Assembly: GCA_024685175.1 (NCBI GenBank)
Contig: JAIKWD010000003.1
Span: 62,001 to 126,000, forward strand
DNA: 64,000 nucleotides
Source of the DNA: Bacteroidales bacterium
GTDB taxonomy: Bacteria > Bacteroidota > Bacteroidia > Bacteroidales > WCHB1-69
Direction of reading: 5' to 3'
Part shown: one piece after another, positions 17,573 through 26,781 of the stretch
How positions within the stretch are numbered: the stretch's first letter is position 1
Layout: every line of letters begins with the position of its first letter
The notes under the pieces: model-generated
The model's database searches: none
The model's input: the letters and a program-made list of their open reading frames with translations, nothing else
What the model was told of the DNA's origin: nothing
Program-made: the position numbers and the translations under genes

Positions 17573-19783
17573 CTATAATTTTTGAAGATGGCCGTCCACT
17601 TCTTTCAAAAATTCCTCCGTCTCTTGACGAATCTGTTTTACAAAACTCACCTCGTCGATAGTTCCGATGACCGCAATTTTTTCTTCTTCATTGCGGAAAG
17701 TGGCGCTACGGTACGCATTATCGTAGTCTTTTTTACGGGTGAGGTATACCTGATCGCAGACATATTGTTGGATGTGCTTGGCTTCGAGCAATGTCTGTTT
17801 CCAGAGTTCGGGTGTAAGGGTGGTGTCCGTATTCTTGTGCAAGAAAATTAGCGACAAGTAGGCATGGCGCAATTTCTCCATCGGATAGCTTCTCCAGATC
17901 TCGTCGTAGCGGTGGTGGATGTCGGCCCAGTTGTTGAGCACGCCGTAGTTGATGTCGTGGATGAGTTGTTCCACGTCGTCGCCATTCATCAGTTGTCCGC
18001 CCATATTGATCCACTCGCGCTGGCGTTTGCTTTCTATCTCGTCGCACAGTTCGGCGAGGGAGACGGACGGATTCTCGCGCAGGAAGCGGAGGATATTGCG
18101 CACGGCGTAGTAGGTGATCATCTCGCCATAGGCGTGATAGGCCTCATAGGCCTTCAATATACGCACCTTTCGACTACCGTTCTCCATGCCTTCACCAAGC
18201 ACTTCCAGCCGTTTGGCCGTATCCGGTTCGTTATCCAGTATATTCTTGCCAATTTTGCGCAACTCTTTGAAATCCATATTCGGGTGATATTCCCCTTTTT
18301 CGAGCAGATAGGCCTTGGCGGTCCAGCCTTCAAGGAGTTTCCGGCCCTCTATGGCCTCCTCCATAGTGTCGGGCGCGAAGGTCTCGAACTCGATGTTCTG
18401 GATCTTGCGCTTGCGGGTGTCGCGCTTTAGATATTTTGAAGTGTTGCGGGCGATGGCGTACATATTGTACATCCACCAATAGGCGGGCATCACCTCCAAC
18501 TCGTTGGATGTGGCGTTGTTGCTCACCAGGCTGAAAGGCAGACGGATGTTGAGTTCGTGCGGAAAGTCGGATTTTGCAAGAAGGGTAAAGGAGGCGAACT
18601 TGGACGAATGTTTGACGCTGGTGCAGAGTCCGGGCCAGAATCCGCGTCCAGCCACCACTTCGCCGTCGGTGGCGCGACTGTTGTGGTTGGAGCCCACGGT
18701 GGCTCCGGCGGCCATATTGCTCTGGCCCATCACGCACGCCGAGATGAGGAACGAGTTGTTGTGGTGCTGCTCGTGCGATGGGAAAATGAGGTTGTTGAGC
18801 ACCTCGCAACAGGAAATTGTGGAGTTGTCGCCCAACACGGAGTAGATGACACGAGCGCCATACTTGAGGTTGCAGTTGTCGCCCAACAGAAAACGCACTG
18901 CCGTAACAGAATAGAAGATGTGACAGCCAAAACCCGTGATGCCGTTCACCATAATCACGCCTTCGCCAATCTGCGAGGGTTCTTCTTCCGACGAATTGAT
19001 GGTGACATTCTTCAGTTTAGAGGCTCCTTTGATGTAGCAGCACGGTCCTATTTTGGTATCTTTCAGAATCCAGCAGTTCTTGATGACGCAACCCTCGCCG
19101 ATGGTGCCGTAGAAGCCACGGTGGTTGTCCATACTGTTCTGGGTGATCTCCTTGAGGCGTTCCTGGAGGCGTGTGTTGTCGGCGAACTTGGCCCACAGAT
19201 AAGCATCGGCGGTAATCATCCCGTCAAAGGGCAGGATGGGACGGCCGCCGTTCTCGTTCATAACCTCCAGCCATACGCGCACATCCTCCGGCTCCCCTTC
19301 CTTGATGACACCGTTGCCGAACTTGGAGTGGTCGGTGGTGGAGAGTTCGTGGATGTTGAAGAGGATGCATCGGTCGCCGATGATGCAATTGGCCATATAG
19401 TGCACGTCGTGCACAGCCACGTCATTACCGATATCACAGGATATGATGCTGCTGTCGGTGATGCCCACGGGCAAACGAAGGTCGTGGTATTGCAGAATTT
19501 CGTTGCGCACTCGGCCAATCCGAACCATTCCGAAGAAACGGTTGTTGCGAATGCGGTTGGTGTCGAACTCCTCCGAAACCCAGATGTCATCCCAATTGGA
19601 CGCGGTATTGCTGTTGTTCACGAGCCGCTCTATTTCATCAGAGCGCAGATGACGCCAACCGCCTTCGGGGACCTTGGCCTGCTGGTTGCGGTAATAATAC
19701 TCGTCATGACCGTCGTGAAGATACTTCGGGTCGATGAAGTTCTTGTATATTCGGTCGTATGGGAGAATGGTTACTTTATCCAT
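17573..19783 (-). CDS. DUF4954 family protein with left-handed beta-helix repeats
   Basis: 736-residue cytoplasmic protein without signal peptide. Residues about 110-400 carry hexapeptide-like repeats (for example IGEGCVIKNCWILKDTKIGP, GDNSTISCCEVLNNLIF, GQSNMAAGATVGSNHNSR) of the kind found in nucleotidyl- and acyl-transferases such as GlmU. The C-terminal 300 residues are alpha-helical. I recognise it as the Bacteroidota-typical DUF4954 family; its reaction is unknown to me. Co-transcription with nagB suggests a role with hexosamine phosphates or UDP-sugars, perhaps regulatory; this is inference. Confidence 0.82.
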   Translation of the reverse strand: MDKVTILPYDRIYKNFIDPKYLHDGHDEYYYRNQQAKVPEGGWRHLRSDEIERLVNNSNTASNWDDIWVSEEFDTNRIRNNRFFGMVRIGRVRNEILQYHDLRLPVGITDSSIISCDIGNDVAVHDVHYMANCIIGDRCILFNIHELSTTDHSKFGNGVIKEGEPEDVRVWLEVMNENGGRPILPFDGMITADAYLWAKFADNTRLQERLKEITQNSMDNHRGFYGTIGEGCVIKNCWILKDTKIGPCCYIKGASKLKNVTINSSEEEPSQIGEGVIMVNGITGFGCHIFYSVTAVRFLLGDNCNLKYGARVIYSVLGDNSTISCCEVLNNLIFPSHEQHHNNSFLISACVMGQSNMAAGATVGSNHNSRATDGEVVAGRGFWPGLCTSVKHSSKFASFTLLAKSDFPHELNIRLPFSLVSNNATSNELEVMPAYWWMYNMYAIARNTSKYLKRDTRKRKIQNIEFETFAPDTMEEAIEGRKLLEGWTAKAYLLEKGEYHPNMDFKELRKIGKNILDNEPDTAKRLEVLGEGMENGSRKVRILKAYEAYHAYGEMITYYAVRNILRFLRENPSVSLAELCDEIESKRQREWINMGGQLMNGDDVEQLIHDINYGVLNNWADIHHRYDEIWRSYPMEKLRHAYLSLIFLHKNTDTTLTPELWKQTLLEAKHIQQYVCDQVYLTRKKDYDNAYRSATFRNEEEKIAVIGTIDEVSFVKQIRQETEEFLKEVDGHLQKL

Positions 19784-19811
19784 TGTCTATATTTTCTTGA
19801 AAAAACAGGTG

Positions 19812-19819
19812 CAAAAATA
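19812..19819 (-). promoter_or_regulatory. -7 box for the DUF4954-nagB operon
   Basis: TATTTTTG followed by CAC on the minus strand, 28 bp before the start codon. Confidence 0.6.
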
Positions 19820-19875
19820 ACAAAAACGACCTATTGACTTTGATATTAACAATAATTAAGATAACAAGCCAAAGG

Positions 19876-20886
19876 CTACAAGATATTTACTTCGGGGGAT
19901 AGAGTAACCCCGAATTTGTCTTCCACATCCCAGATAACTTGTCGGCAAACATTCACAATCTCGGCGGGCGTGGCGTCGCCGTAGTTGACGAGCACGAGGG
20001 CTTGCTTGTCGTAGACACCCGCATCTCCTAAACGGCGGCCTTTCCAGCCGGCCTTTTCGATGAGTTGTCCGGCGGCCAACTTGACTCTCCCGTCAGGAGC
20101 GGGATAGGAGACCAAGTCGGGGACACGTCCCAGCAACTCCTCATATTCTTCGCGCGTCACCACGGGGTTCTTGAAGAAACTGCCTGCGCAACCTATCCGA
20201 GTGATGTCAGGCAGCTTGCTGTTGCGCACATCCGTGATGCAACTGGCGATATTGTGCAGGGAGGGCTGCCATCCGCGACGTTCCAATTCGTTGGCCAACG
20301 CCTTGTATGTCAGGACATAACGTGACTCTTTGGCCAGCCGAAACGTCACGAAAGTGATGAAGGCCTTGCCTTTCAGTTCGTGTTTGAAGACGGAATCCCG
20401 ATAGCCGAAACGGCAATGATCGTTGGAGAAGTTGAAGTGTTCACGGGAATCCAAAAGGACACCCTCCACGCGCTCGATGCAGTCCTTCACCTCCACGCCA
20501 TAGGCGCCGATATTCTGCACCGGAGCACTGCCCACGAGCCCGGGGATGCCGATCAGGTTCTCCAGACCGTAAAGTTCGTTCTTCAGGCAATAATCCAAAA
20601 GGTCGGCCCACTCCTCACCTGCGGCCACACGGAGTTGGACACTATCTTTATCCTCCCCTACCCTCTCGATTCCGACAAAGGCGGGATGCACAATAGTGCC
20701 GGAGAAGTCTTGCGTGAAGAGCACGTTACTGCCGCCGCCCAGTATATAGAATTGCGACTGGAAGACCCCTTTGTCCGCCAATTCGAGCACCTCATCGGGA
20801 TGCTCCACCATCACCATTCGGCGACAACGCGCCGCCAGATGGAAGGTGTTATAAGGTTTTAAAGAGCAGTCTTCTTGGATGATCAT
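19876..20886 (-). CDS. murB: UDP-N-acetylenolpyruvoylglucosamine reductase
   Basis: FAD enzyme reducing UDP-GlcNAc-enolpyruvate to UDP-MurNAc with NADPH, in the cytoplasmic stage of peptidoglycan synthesis. 336 residues. FAD-binding segment YILGGGSNVLFTQDF (47-61), ENLIGIPGLVGSAPVQNIGAYG (114-135, with the conserved GS/P), the type I YRDSVFK region, and the catalytic Ser in CAGSFFKNP (about 235). Type I architecture as in E. coli. It starts 15 bp after the outer-membrane protein gene and probably shares its transcript. Confidence 0.97.
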   Translation of the reverse strand: MIIQEDCSLKPYNTFHLAARCRRMVMVEHPDEVLELADKGVFQSQFYILGGGSNVLFTQDFSGTIVHPAFVGIERVGEDKDSVQLRVAAGEEWADLLDYCLKNELYGLENLIGIPGLVGSAPVQNIGAYGVEVKDCIERVEGVLLDSREHFNFSNDHCRFGYRDSVFKHELKGKAFITFVTFRLAKESRYVLTYKALANELERRGWQPSLHNIASCITDVRNSKLPDITRIGCAGSFFKNPVVTREEYEELLGRVPDLVSYPAPDGRVKLAAGQLIEKAGWKGRRLGDAGVYDKQALVLVNYGDATPAEIVNVCRQVIWDVEDKFGVTLSPEVNIL

Positions 20887-20901
20887 TCTTCCTCCAACAT
20901 T

Positions 20902-22332
20902 TTAGAACATATAGCCCATCTTCACGTAGATGTTGGCCATACCGTCATTGTCGCGTTTGTTGAAAGGAACGGCCCAGTCGACGGAAAGCACGAAGTTGTC
21001 GTTCATCATCAGCTTGAGGCCAAGGCCACCGGCCAGGTGCGGACGGAAGACTTGGGCTTGGTCACCGAACACGATGTAGTCATCCAATTGCGAGACATCG
21101 AACTCAGGATCGTTTTCGGCGATATTCTGACGGATGACACGTTCGTCCAACTTATAGGGTTGGAGCACCATACCTGCGTCAACGAAGGGGTTGAGTCCAA
21201 TGAAAAAGTGTTCTTTCCCGATGTCGAACTGGCAAAGTTTGAAACGGAACTCCACGTTGGCAAAAGCATAGCCCGGAGCGGTGATGCGGTTACGGAGCAC
21301 GCCGCGAAGCGTATTACCTCCACCCAATCCTTCATAAATAACACGTTGAATGAACAAGTTGTTGTAATAGTTGCTCAAATAGAACGGGGAGTTGCCCGCC
21401 ACGGTAAGTTGCGTAGCCACGCGATAGGCGAAGGTGATGTAGTCCTTGTAAATGGGCACAAAGTGACGGAAGGAAGCGTTGAACATCAAGTTGTTGAACT
21501 CCTTGTCCTCGCCGAAGGCGGCGTTATAGGTCCAAAAGAACTCGGCGTTCATACCCCTTTGGGTGTTCTGTTGGCGGTCGCGGCTATCGTAGGTGATACC
21601 ACCACGCAGATAGGGATGCCAGCCGCCGTTGGCCTCGTTGGGCGCGAGGATGTTCCACTTGACGTATTTTTCATAGAGGCCGTCCACATCGGGCAGGATG
21701 TTCTCGGGCTTCTTGTTGCGGTTGATCATATCCAAGTTGACGCTTCCAATCTGGTAGCCGAGCAGTCCGAGACCGGCGTTCCAATACCATTTCCCGCCGA
21801 TATTACCGTCTATGTCGGCTGCCACACGAAACAGGTCGCGCTGCGACTTGTAGAAGGCGCGGGAGATGTAGTCGTCGTATTTCTTCTTGGCCCAGCCGGC
21901 ATTGTAGACGGTCTGGTAGCCGTTGAAGCCATAGAAGTCGCACAAGGCATCAGGCAGGTACGAGGCGTCGATCTTGAGTCGGTGACCCGGGATGAGATAT
22001 TTGGAGTCATAGGCCACACGAAAGATGCCGGAGCGTTTGGTCGTGTATGCCGCCTCGAAATAGAGGGAGTGGAAATATTCGGGATAGATGGAGCCATCGC
22101 CGAAGTCATAGACATTGGCCAGCACGCCATATTGGAATCCCTTGTCGGCGTCGTAGGCCACAGAGGGCAGGATGCCGAAAGTCCAGCCGGTGCGCACCGC
22201 ACTCTTGTCTTTCTTGGCCTTCTTGGGCTTGGGGGCCTTTTCGGTCTTGGCCGGTTTGTTGTTGTCCTGTGCCTGCACGGCATAACCGCCAACCAAGAAG
22301 AGGCATAATAAAAGGAGTATAAATTTTTTCAT
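20902..22332 (-). CDS. Omp85/BamA-like outer-membrane barrel protein without POTRA domains
   Basis: 476 residues. Signal peptide MKKFILLLLCLFLVGGYAVQAQ, then a Lys/Pro/Ala-rich linker (KPAKTEKAPKPKKAKKDKS), then a barrel of alternating beta strands ending in aromatic residues (YVKMGYMF). The segment TLRGVLRNRI near residue 350 resembles the conserved loop-6 V/LRGF motif of the Omp85 superfamily, and NPFVDAGMV is a usual late strand. No POTRA repeats fit in the N-terminal 60 residues, so a lipid or solute role is more likely than protein insertion. Located ahead of murB. Confidence 0.75.
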   Translation of the reverse strand: MKKFILLLLCLFLVGGYAVQAQDNNKPAKTEKAPKPKKAKKDKSAVRTGWTFGILPSVAYDADKGFQYGVLANVYDFGDGSIYPEYFHSLYFEAAYTTKRSGIFRVAYDSKYLIPGHRLKIDASYLPDALCDFYGFNGYQTVYNAGWAKKKYDDYISRAFYKSQRDLFRVAADIDGNIGGKWYWNAGLGLLGYQIGSVNLDMINRNKKPENILPDVDGLYEKYVKWNILAPNEANGGWHPYLRGGITYDSRDRQQNTQRGMNAEFFWTYNAAFGEDKEFNNLMFNASFRHFVPIYKDYITFAYRVATQLTVAGNSPFYLSNYYNNLFIQRVIYEGLGGGNTLRGVLRNRITAPGYAFANVEFRFKLCQFDIGKEHFFIGLNPFVDAGMVLQPYKLDERVIRQNIAENDPEFDVSQLDDYIVFGDQAQVFRPHLAGGLGLKLMMNDNFVLSVDWAVPFNKRDNDGMANIYVKMGYMF

Positions 22333-22359
22333 ACTTATTTAATGTTAAAATGAACGGCG

Positions 22360-22367
22360 CAAAAATA
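22360..22367 (-). promoter_or_regulatory. -7 box for the Omp85-like gene and murB
   Basis: TATTTTTG on the minus strand, 27 bp before the start codon. Confidence 0.6.
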
Positions 22368-22384
22368 CGAAAAAAGATTTAAGA

Positions 22385-22440
22385 CGTAAGGAATGAGGAA
22401 TTAGGAATACTTTCCCCATTATCCCATTTGTCCCATCCCG
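22385..22440. repeat. 7-bp quasi-periodic tract between divergent promoters
   Basis: AGGAATG, AGGAATT, AGGAATA in register, then CCCAT-based units drifting in period. The rest of the interval up to 22540 shows weaker 7-bp echoes. It separates the Omp85-like and uvrA promoters. Confidence 0.45.
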
Positions 22441-22542
22441 CGCGGTACGTAGCGTCGGGCGGAGTCTCCAATTGTTCTATCGTTATACAACTGGCTCATC
22501 GGTTCATTGGCTCCTTGGATTATTTCTATCGTCTAAATTTTG

Positions 22543-22550
22543 TATCTTTG
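22543..22550 (+). promoter_or_regulatory. -7 box for uvrA
   Basis: TATCTTTG followed by CGG, 29 bp before the uvrA ATG; this rules out the longer in-frame start at 22472. Confidence 0.65.
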
Positions 22551-22579
22551 CGGCCTTATTTTTCAAGGCCATTTTCCCT

Positions 22580-25414
22580 ATGGAAGACAATCATTATGCT
22601 GAGGACGCTCTGGTGGTTTCAGGTGCTCGAGAGAACAACCTAAAAGATGTATCTGTCACCATTCCCCAACAGAAGTTGGTGGTGATTACCGGCTTAAGCG
22701 GCAGCGGTAAGTCTTCCCTTGCTTTCGACACCATTTATGCAGAGGGTCAACGGCGCTACATGGAGACCTTTTCAGCTTATGCCCGCCAATTTATTGGTCA
22801 TCTGGAGCATCCGGACGTAGACAAGATTTCCGGTCTTAATCCTGTCATCTCCATCGAACAAAAAACCGTAAACAAGAATCCTCGTTCCACGGTGGGCACC
22901 ATCACGGAGGTGTACGACTTCTTGCGTCTGCTCTACGCTCGCGTGGCCGATGCCTATTCATACAACACGGAAGAGAAGATGGTCCATTACTCCGAAAAGG
23001 AGCTCATCGACCTCATCATCTCCCACTATAGTGGATGTCATATCACCTTATTGGCGCCCATTATCAAGGGAAGGAAAGGACACTATCGCGAGCTGTTCGA
23101 GAATTTGCGCAAGCAAGGATTTACCCGTGTCCGCATCGATGGGACAATGCGCAAGCTACTGCTAAACATGCAGATAGATCGTTACAAGATTCACGATATC
23201 GAGTTGGCCATCGACAACCTTAACGTGTCGGAGTTCTCCAAAGTACGCCTCAACAACAGCGTGCATCTCGCCATGAAGTATGGCAAAGGCTCCATCATGA
23301 TCATGGACAACGACACCAATGAAGTGAAGAACTATAGCAAGTTCTTGATGTGTCCCACCACTGGCATCTCTTATCCCGAACCCGAGCCTAACAGTTTCTC
23401 TTTCAATTCGCCCTACGGCGCTTGTGAGCACTGTAGCGGTTTGGGCGTGGTGTCGGAGATAGATTTGGGAAAAATGATTCCTGATGACTCAAAGTCCATC
23501 AAAGAGGGCGGCATCGTTGTCATTGGCGATTACAAGAGCACCCTGTTATTCAGGGAATTGGATGCATTGGCTGAAAAATATCACTTCTCCTTGTCCACTC
23601 CCATCAAGGAATTGTCGGAACAGAACCTCAACATGGTGTTGTATGGTTCTCCCGAATGGCTTTATGTGAAAAGAGAGTACGAAGGTCTCGCCCCGATGAA
23701 GAAATCCTTCGAGGGTGTGGTCAATTATATCCGCAACTTGAACGACGACAACATGCCGGCATCATTGCGCAAGTGGATCAACCAGTTCATTAACATGGTG
23801 CCTTGTCCGCACTGTCACGGCACACGTCTCCGCAAGGAGTCGTTGCATTTCCGTCTCGAAGACAAGAACATCGCTGAATTGTCGCACATGGACATCCAAG
23901 AGTTGTCGGAATGGATAGAGGCTTTACCCCAAAAGTTGGACCCTGCCAAGCGACGCATCGCCTCAGAGATCATCCGCGAGATCTCCTTCCGACTGAAGTT
24001 CTTGTGCAACGTAGGCATCCAATACTTGTCGTTGGATCGTTCGGCTGCATCGTTGTCGGGTGGGGAGGCGCAACGCATCCGTTTGGCCACGCAGATCAGC
24101 TCCCAGCTGGTGAACGTGATGTACATCCTTGACGAGCCGAGCATCGGCTTGCATCAACGAGACAACCACTTGCTTATCCAATCGCTCAAGGACTTGCGTG
24201 ACTTGGGCAACTCTGTTCTCGTGGTGGAACACGACCGCGACATGATGGAGGCTGCGGACTTCATCGTGGACGTCGGCCCTGGAGCTGGCGAGTGCGGCGG
24301 CGACATCGTGGCTAGTGGCACTTATGAGGATATCCTCCAAGCAGACTCTCTCACCGCCGACTATCTCACCCATCGCAAAAACATTGCAGTCCCCAAAATG
24401 CGTCGTCCAGGCAACGGGCACCAACTCACCCTCGTCGGCGCCAACGGCAACAACCTCAAGAACATCACCGTGGATTTCCCGCTTGGGACACTCATCTGCG
24501 TCACGGGAGTCTCCGGCAGCGGCAAGTCCACCCTCATCAACGAGACCCTTTACCCGATCCTCAGCCACTACGTCTACAACTCCGACAAGAAACCTCTGGA
24601 ATACACCGAAATCGAAGGGTTGGAATACATCGACAAGATTATCGAGATCAACCAACAGCCCATCGGGCGTACTCCACGCTCAAATCCAGCCACGTACGTT
24701 GGCGTATTCGACGACATTCGCAAACTCTTTGCCGAGATGCCCGAATCCAAGATCCGCGGATACAAGCCCGGTAGGTTCTCTTTCAACGTGTCCGGCGGTC
24801 GCTGCGAAGAGTGCAAAGGTGCAGGAGTGCAGACCATTGAGATGAACTTCCTGCCCGATGTGTACGTCACCTGCGAGAAATGCAACGGCAAACGATACAA
24901 TGATGAGACTCTTGAAGTGCGATACAAAGGAAAATCCATCAACGACATTCTGGAGATGGACATCGAACATGCTATTCCTTTCTTCGAGAACATCCCTTCC
25001 ATCGTGAAGCCGCTCAAGACGATGGCCGACGTTGGCCTCGGCTACCTACGACTCGGTCAATCCTCCACCACCCTTTCTGGTGGCGAAGCCCAACGCGTGA
25101 AGCTGGCCGCCGAGCTCTCCAAAAAGGAGACCGGCCAGACTGTCTACATCCTCGACGAGCCCACCACTGGCTTGCATTTTCAGGACATTGCCATCTTGAT
25201 GGATGTCCTCAACAGGCTGGTGGACCGCGGCAATACGGTGATCATCATCGAGCACAACATGGATGTCATCAAGATGGCCGACTGGATCATCGACATGGGT
25301 CCCGAAGGTGGTCGCTCCGGCGGTGAAGTGCTCGCAGAGGGCACGCCTGAGGAGATCGTGGCCAAGAACGTGGGCTATACCGCGCAATATTTAGCAAAGG
25401 AACTTGCATCATGA
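22580..25414 (+). CDS. uvrA: excinuclease ABC subunit A
   Basis: Damage-recognition ATPase of nucleotide excision repair; works with UvrB, encoded at 53087 in this window. 944 residues with two ABC modules: Walker [21 protein letters not shown] near 33 and [14 protein letters not shown] near 642; signatures [12 protein letters not shown] and [12 protein letters not shown]; Walker [12 protein letters not shown] and [11 protein letters not shown]. The second zinc finger is complete (CEEC and CEKC). The first has CPTTG in place of CxxC before [13 protein letters not shown], so one ligand is absent. The start [13 protein letters not shown] is placed just after the promoter. Its stop overlaps the agmatinase ATG by four bases. 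Confidence 0.97.
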   Translation: MEDNHYAEDALVVSGARENNLKDVSVTIPQQKLVVITGLSGSGKSSLAFDTIYAEGQRRYMETFSAYARQFIGHLEHPDVDKISGLNPVISIEQKTVNKNPRSTVGTITEVYDFLRLLYARVADAYSYNTEEKMVHYSEKELIDLIISHYSGCHITLLAPIIKGRKGHYRELFENLRKQGFTRVRIDGTMRKLLLNMQIDRYKIHDIELAIDNLNVSEFSKVRLNNSVHLAMKYGKGSIMIMDNDTNEVKNYSKFLMCPTTGISYPEPEPNSFSFNSPYGACEHCSGLGVVSEIDLGKMIPDDSKSIKEGGIVVIGDYKSTLLFRELDALAEKYHFSLSTPIKELSEQNLNMVLYGSPEWLYVKREYEGLAPMKKSFEGVVNYIRNLNDDNMPASLRKWINQFINMVPCPHCHGTRLRKESLHFRLEDKNIAELSHMDIQELSEWIEALPQKLDPAKRRIASEIIREISFRLKFLCNVGIQYLSLDRSAASLSGGEAQRIRLATQISSQLVNVMYILDEPSIGLHQRDNHLLIQSLKDLRDLGNSVLVVEHDRDMMEAADFIVDVGPGAGECGGDIVASGTYEDILQADSLTADYLTHRKNIAVPKMRRPGNGHQLTLVGANGNNLKNITVDFPLGTLICVTGVSGSGKSTLINETLYPILSHYVYNSDKKPLEYTEIEGLEYIDKIIEINQQPIGRTPRSNPATYVGVFDDIRKLFAEMPESKIRGYKPGRFSFNVSGGRCEECKGAGVQTIEMNFLPDVYVTCEKCNGKRYNDETLEVRYKGKSINDILEMDIEHAIPFFENIPSIVKPLKTMADVGLGYLRLGQSSTTLSGGEAQRVKLAAELSKKETGQTVYILDEPTTGLHFQDIAILMDVLNRLVDRGNTVIIIEHNMDVIKMADWIIDMGPEGGRSGGEVLAEGTPEEIVAKNVGYTAQYLAKELAS

Positions 25415-26283
25415 TAAAACACCTAACCCATTTCCTCGACATGGACGAGGAACTTTGCCAGCTGGACAATGCTCGCTACGTGCTTCTTCCCGTGCCATAC
25501 GATGGCACCAGCACTTTTGTCAAAGGTGCCGATAAGGGCCCTCAGGCCATCCTCGACGCTTCTGACAGCCTTGAATTGTACGATGTCCAATACCAGATGG
25601 AAGCCTGTAACGCCGGCATCTACACCGATGATTATGTCTACGACCTCTCCACTCCGGAAGCCATGGTAGACGCTGTGCGCCAACGTGTGGACCATTTCCT
25701 TGGGATGGGCAAGCAAGTGGCCTTGCTGGGCGGAGAGCACTCTGTCTCTGTTGGCGCCATCCAATCCATGTCAGCCCATCACAAAGACCTCACCGTGCTG
25801 CAGATCGATGCCCATGCGGACATGCGCGACGAGTACCATGACTCACCTTACAACCACGCCTGCGTGATGCGCCGCGCCCTTGACTATGCCCGCGTAGTGC
25901 AAGTTGGTATCCGCAACGTGTGCACCGAAGAAATGCACAATCTTACGCCCGAAAACATCTTTTATGCCCACGACATTCACGACCATGAACACTGGATGAG
26001 CCAAGCAGTGGACCGGCTCACGGACAATGTGTACGTCACCTTCGACCTGGACGGTCTCGACCCCGCAGTGCTTCCGGCCACTGGCACTCCCCTGCCCGGC
26101 GGACTACAATGGTATCCCACTCTCAGGTTCCTGGACATGGTCTTCAAACAGCGTAATGTAGTGGGTTTCGACGTGGTAGAGCTTTGCCCGCAATCCGATA
26201 GCAAAGTGTCCGACGTGCTGGCCGCAACACTGGTCTACAAGATGATCAACATGAAAGAAACGGCCTTGAGAAATGTACGCTAA
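25411..26283 (+). CDS. speB: agmatinase / ureohydrolase family protein
   Basis: Mn-dependent hydrolase, probably agmatine to putrescine and urea (polyamine synthesis). 290 residues. Metal ligands lie in LLGGEHSVSVG (about 110), QIDAHADMRDEY (about 131-142) and FDLDGLDPAVLPATGTP (about 210-226), the ureohydrolase signature set; the GTPLPGG stretch suits agmatinase over arginase. Translation is probably coupled to uvrA through the ATGA overlap, an unusual pairing of repair and polyamine genes. Other ureohydrolase substrates cannot be excluded. Confidence 0.9.
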   Translation: MIKHLTHFLDMDEELCQLDNARYVLLPVPYDGTSTFVKGADKGPQAILDASDSLELYDVQYQMEACNAGIYTDDYVYDLSTPEAMVDAVRQRVDHFLGMGKQVALLGGEHSVSVGAIQSMSAHHKDLTVLQIDAHADMRDEYHDSPYNHACVMRRALDYARVVQVGIRNVCTEEMHNLTPENIFYAHDIHDHEHWMSQAVDRLTDNVYVTFDLDGLDPAVLPATGTPLPGGLQWYPTLRFLDMVFKQRNVVGFDVVELCPQSDSKVSDVLAATLVYKMINMKETALRNVR

Positions 26284-26347
26284 TGCCCCTTTTCTTGTTC
26301 AGAAAAATATTTTTTTACAGAAATGTCAGACATATTGAAAAAAAGAC

Positions 26348-26355
26348 TACCTTTG
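26348..26355 (+). promoter_or_regulatory. -7 box for rpsO
   Basis: TACCTTTG followed by CCG, 50 bp before the rpsO ATG, leaving an AU-rich leader of about 45 nt. Confidence 0.65.
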
Positions 26356-26405
26356 CCGCCCGAAAATAGAAAGGTAAAAAGTATTAAAAATTAGACGTTT
26401 AAATT

Positions 26406-26675
26406 ATGTATTTGACAAGTGAAGTAAAGAAAGAAATTTTTGAAAAGTTCGGAAAGAGCGCAACCGATACCGGTTCCCCCGAAGCTCAAGTGGCACTTTT
26501 CACCCACCGTATCAAGCACCTCACGGAACACGTGAAGACATACGGTAGCGACAAAGTCACCAAGCGTGCGCTTATCAACCTCGTCGGCAAGAGAAAGAAA
26601 ATGCTCGAATATCTGAAGAAACAAGACGTGGAACGCTACAGAGCTCTCATTAAACAATTGGGTCTGAGAAAATAA
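26406..26675 (+). CDS. rpsO: 30S ribosomal protein S15
   Basis: Primary binding protein of the 16S rRNA central domain, 89 residues, the usual length. The conserved core SPEAQVALFTHRIKHLTEHV and the HLxxHxxD-like region followed by the basic GKRKKMLEYLKKQDVERY match S15. It precedes pnp as in many bacteria, but a strong terminator stands between them here, so pnp must have its own promoter or depend on readthrough. Confidence 0.98.
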   Translation: MYLTSEVKKEIFEKFGKSATDTGSPEAQVALFTHRIKHLTEHVKTYGSDKVTKRALINLVGKRKKMLEYLKKQDVERYRALIKQLGLRK

Positions 26676-26702
26676 TCAAACTTATAGTTTTATAAAAAAA
26701 AG

Positions 26703-26729
26703 GGCAATTTTATAAAATTGCCTTTTTTT
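26703..26729. terminator. rho-independent terminator after rpsO
   Basis: Perfect 20-bp palindrome GGCAATTTTATAAAATTGCC followed by seven T and preceded by an A run, so it may act in both directions. Confidence 0.85.
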
Positions 26730-26781
26730 GATTATTACCCTTTTGTGACGCAATTATCAATTTATTTAGCTGAAAATTAAA

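Noticed and set aside
22472-22579. 36-codon N-terminal extension of uvrA
   Set aside because: It includes the -7 box at 22543-22550 and is not similar to UvrA N-termini.
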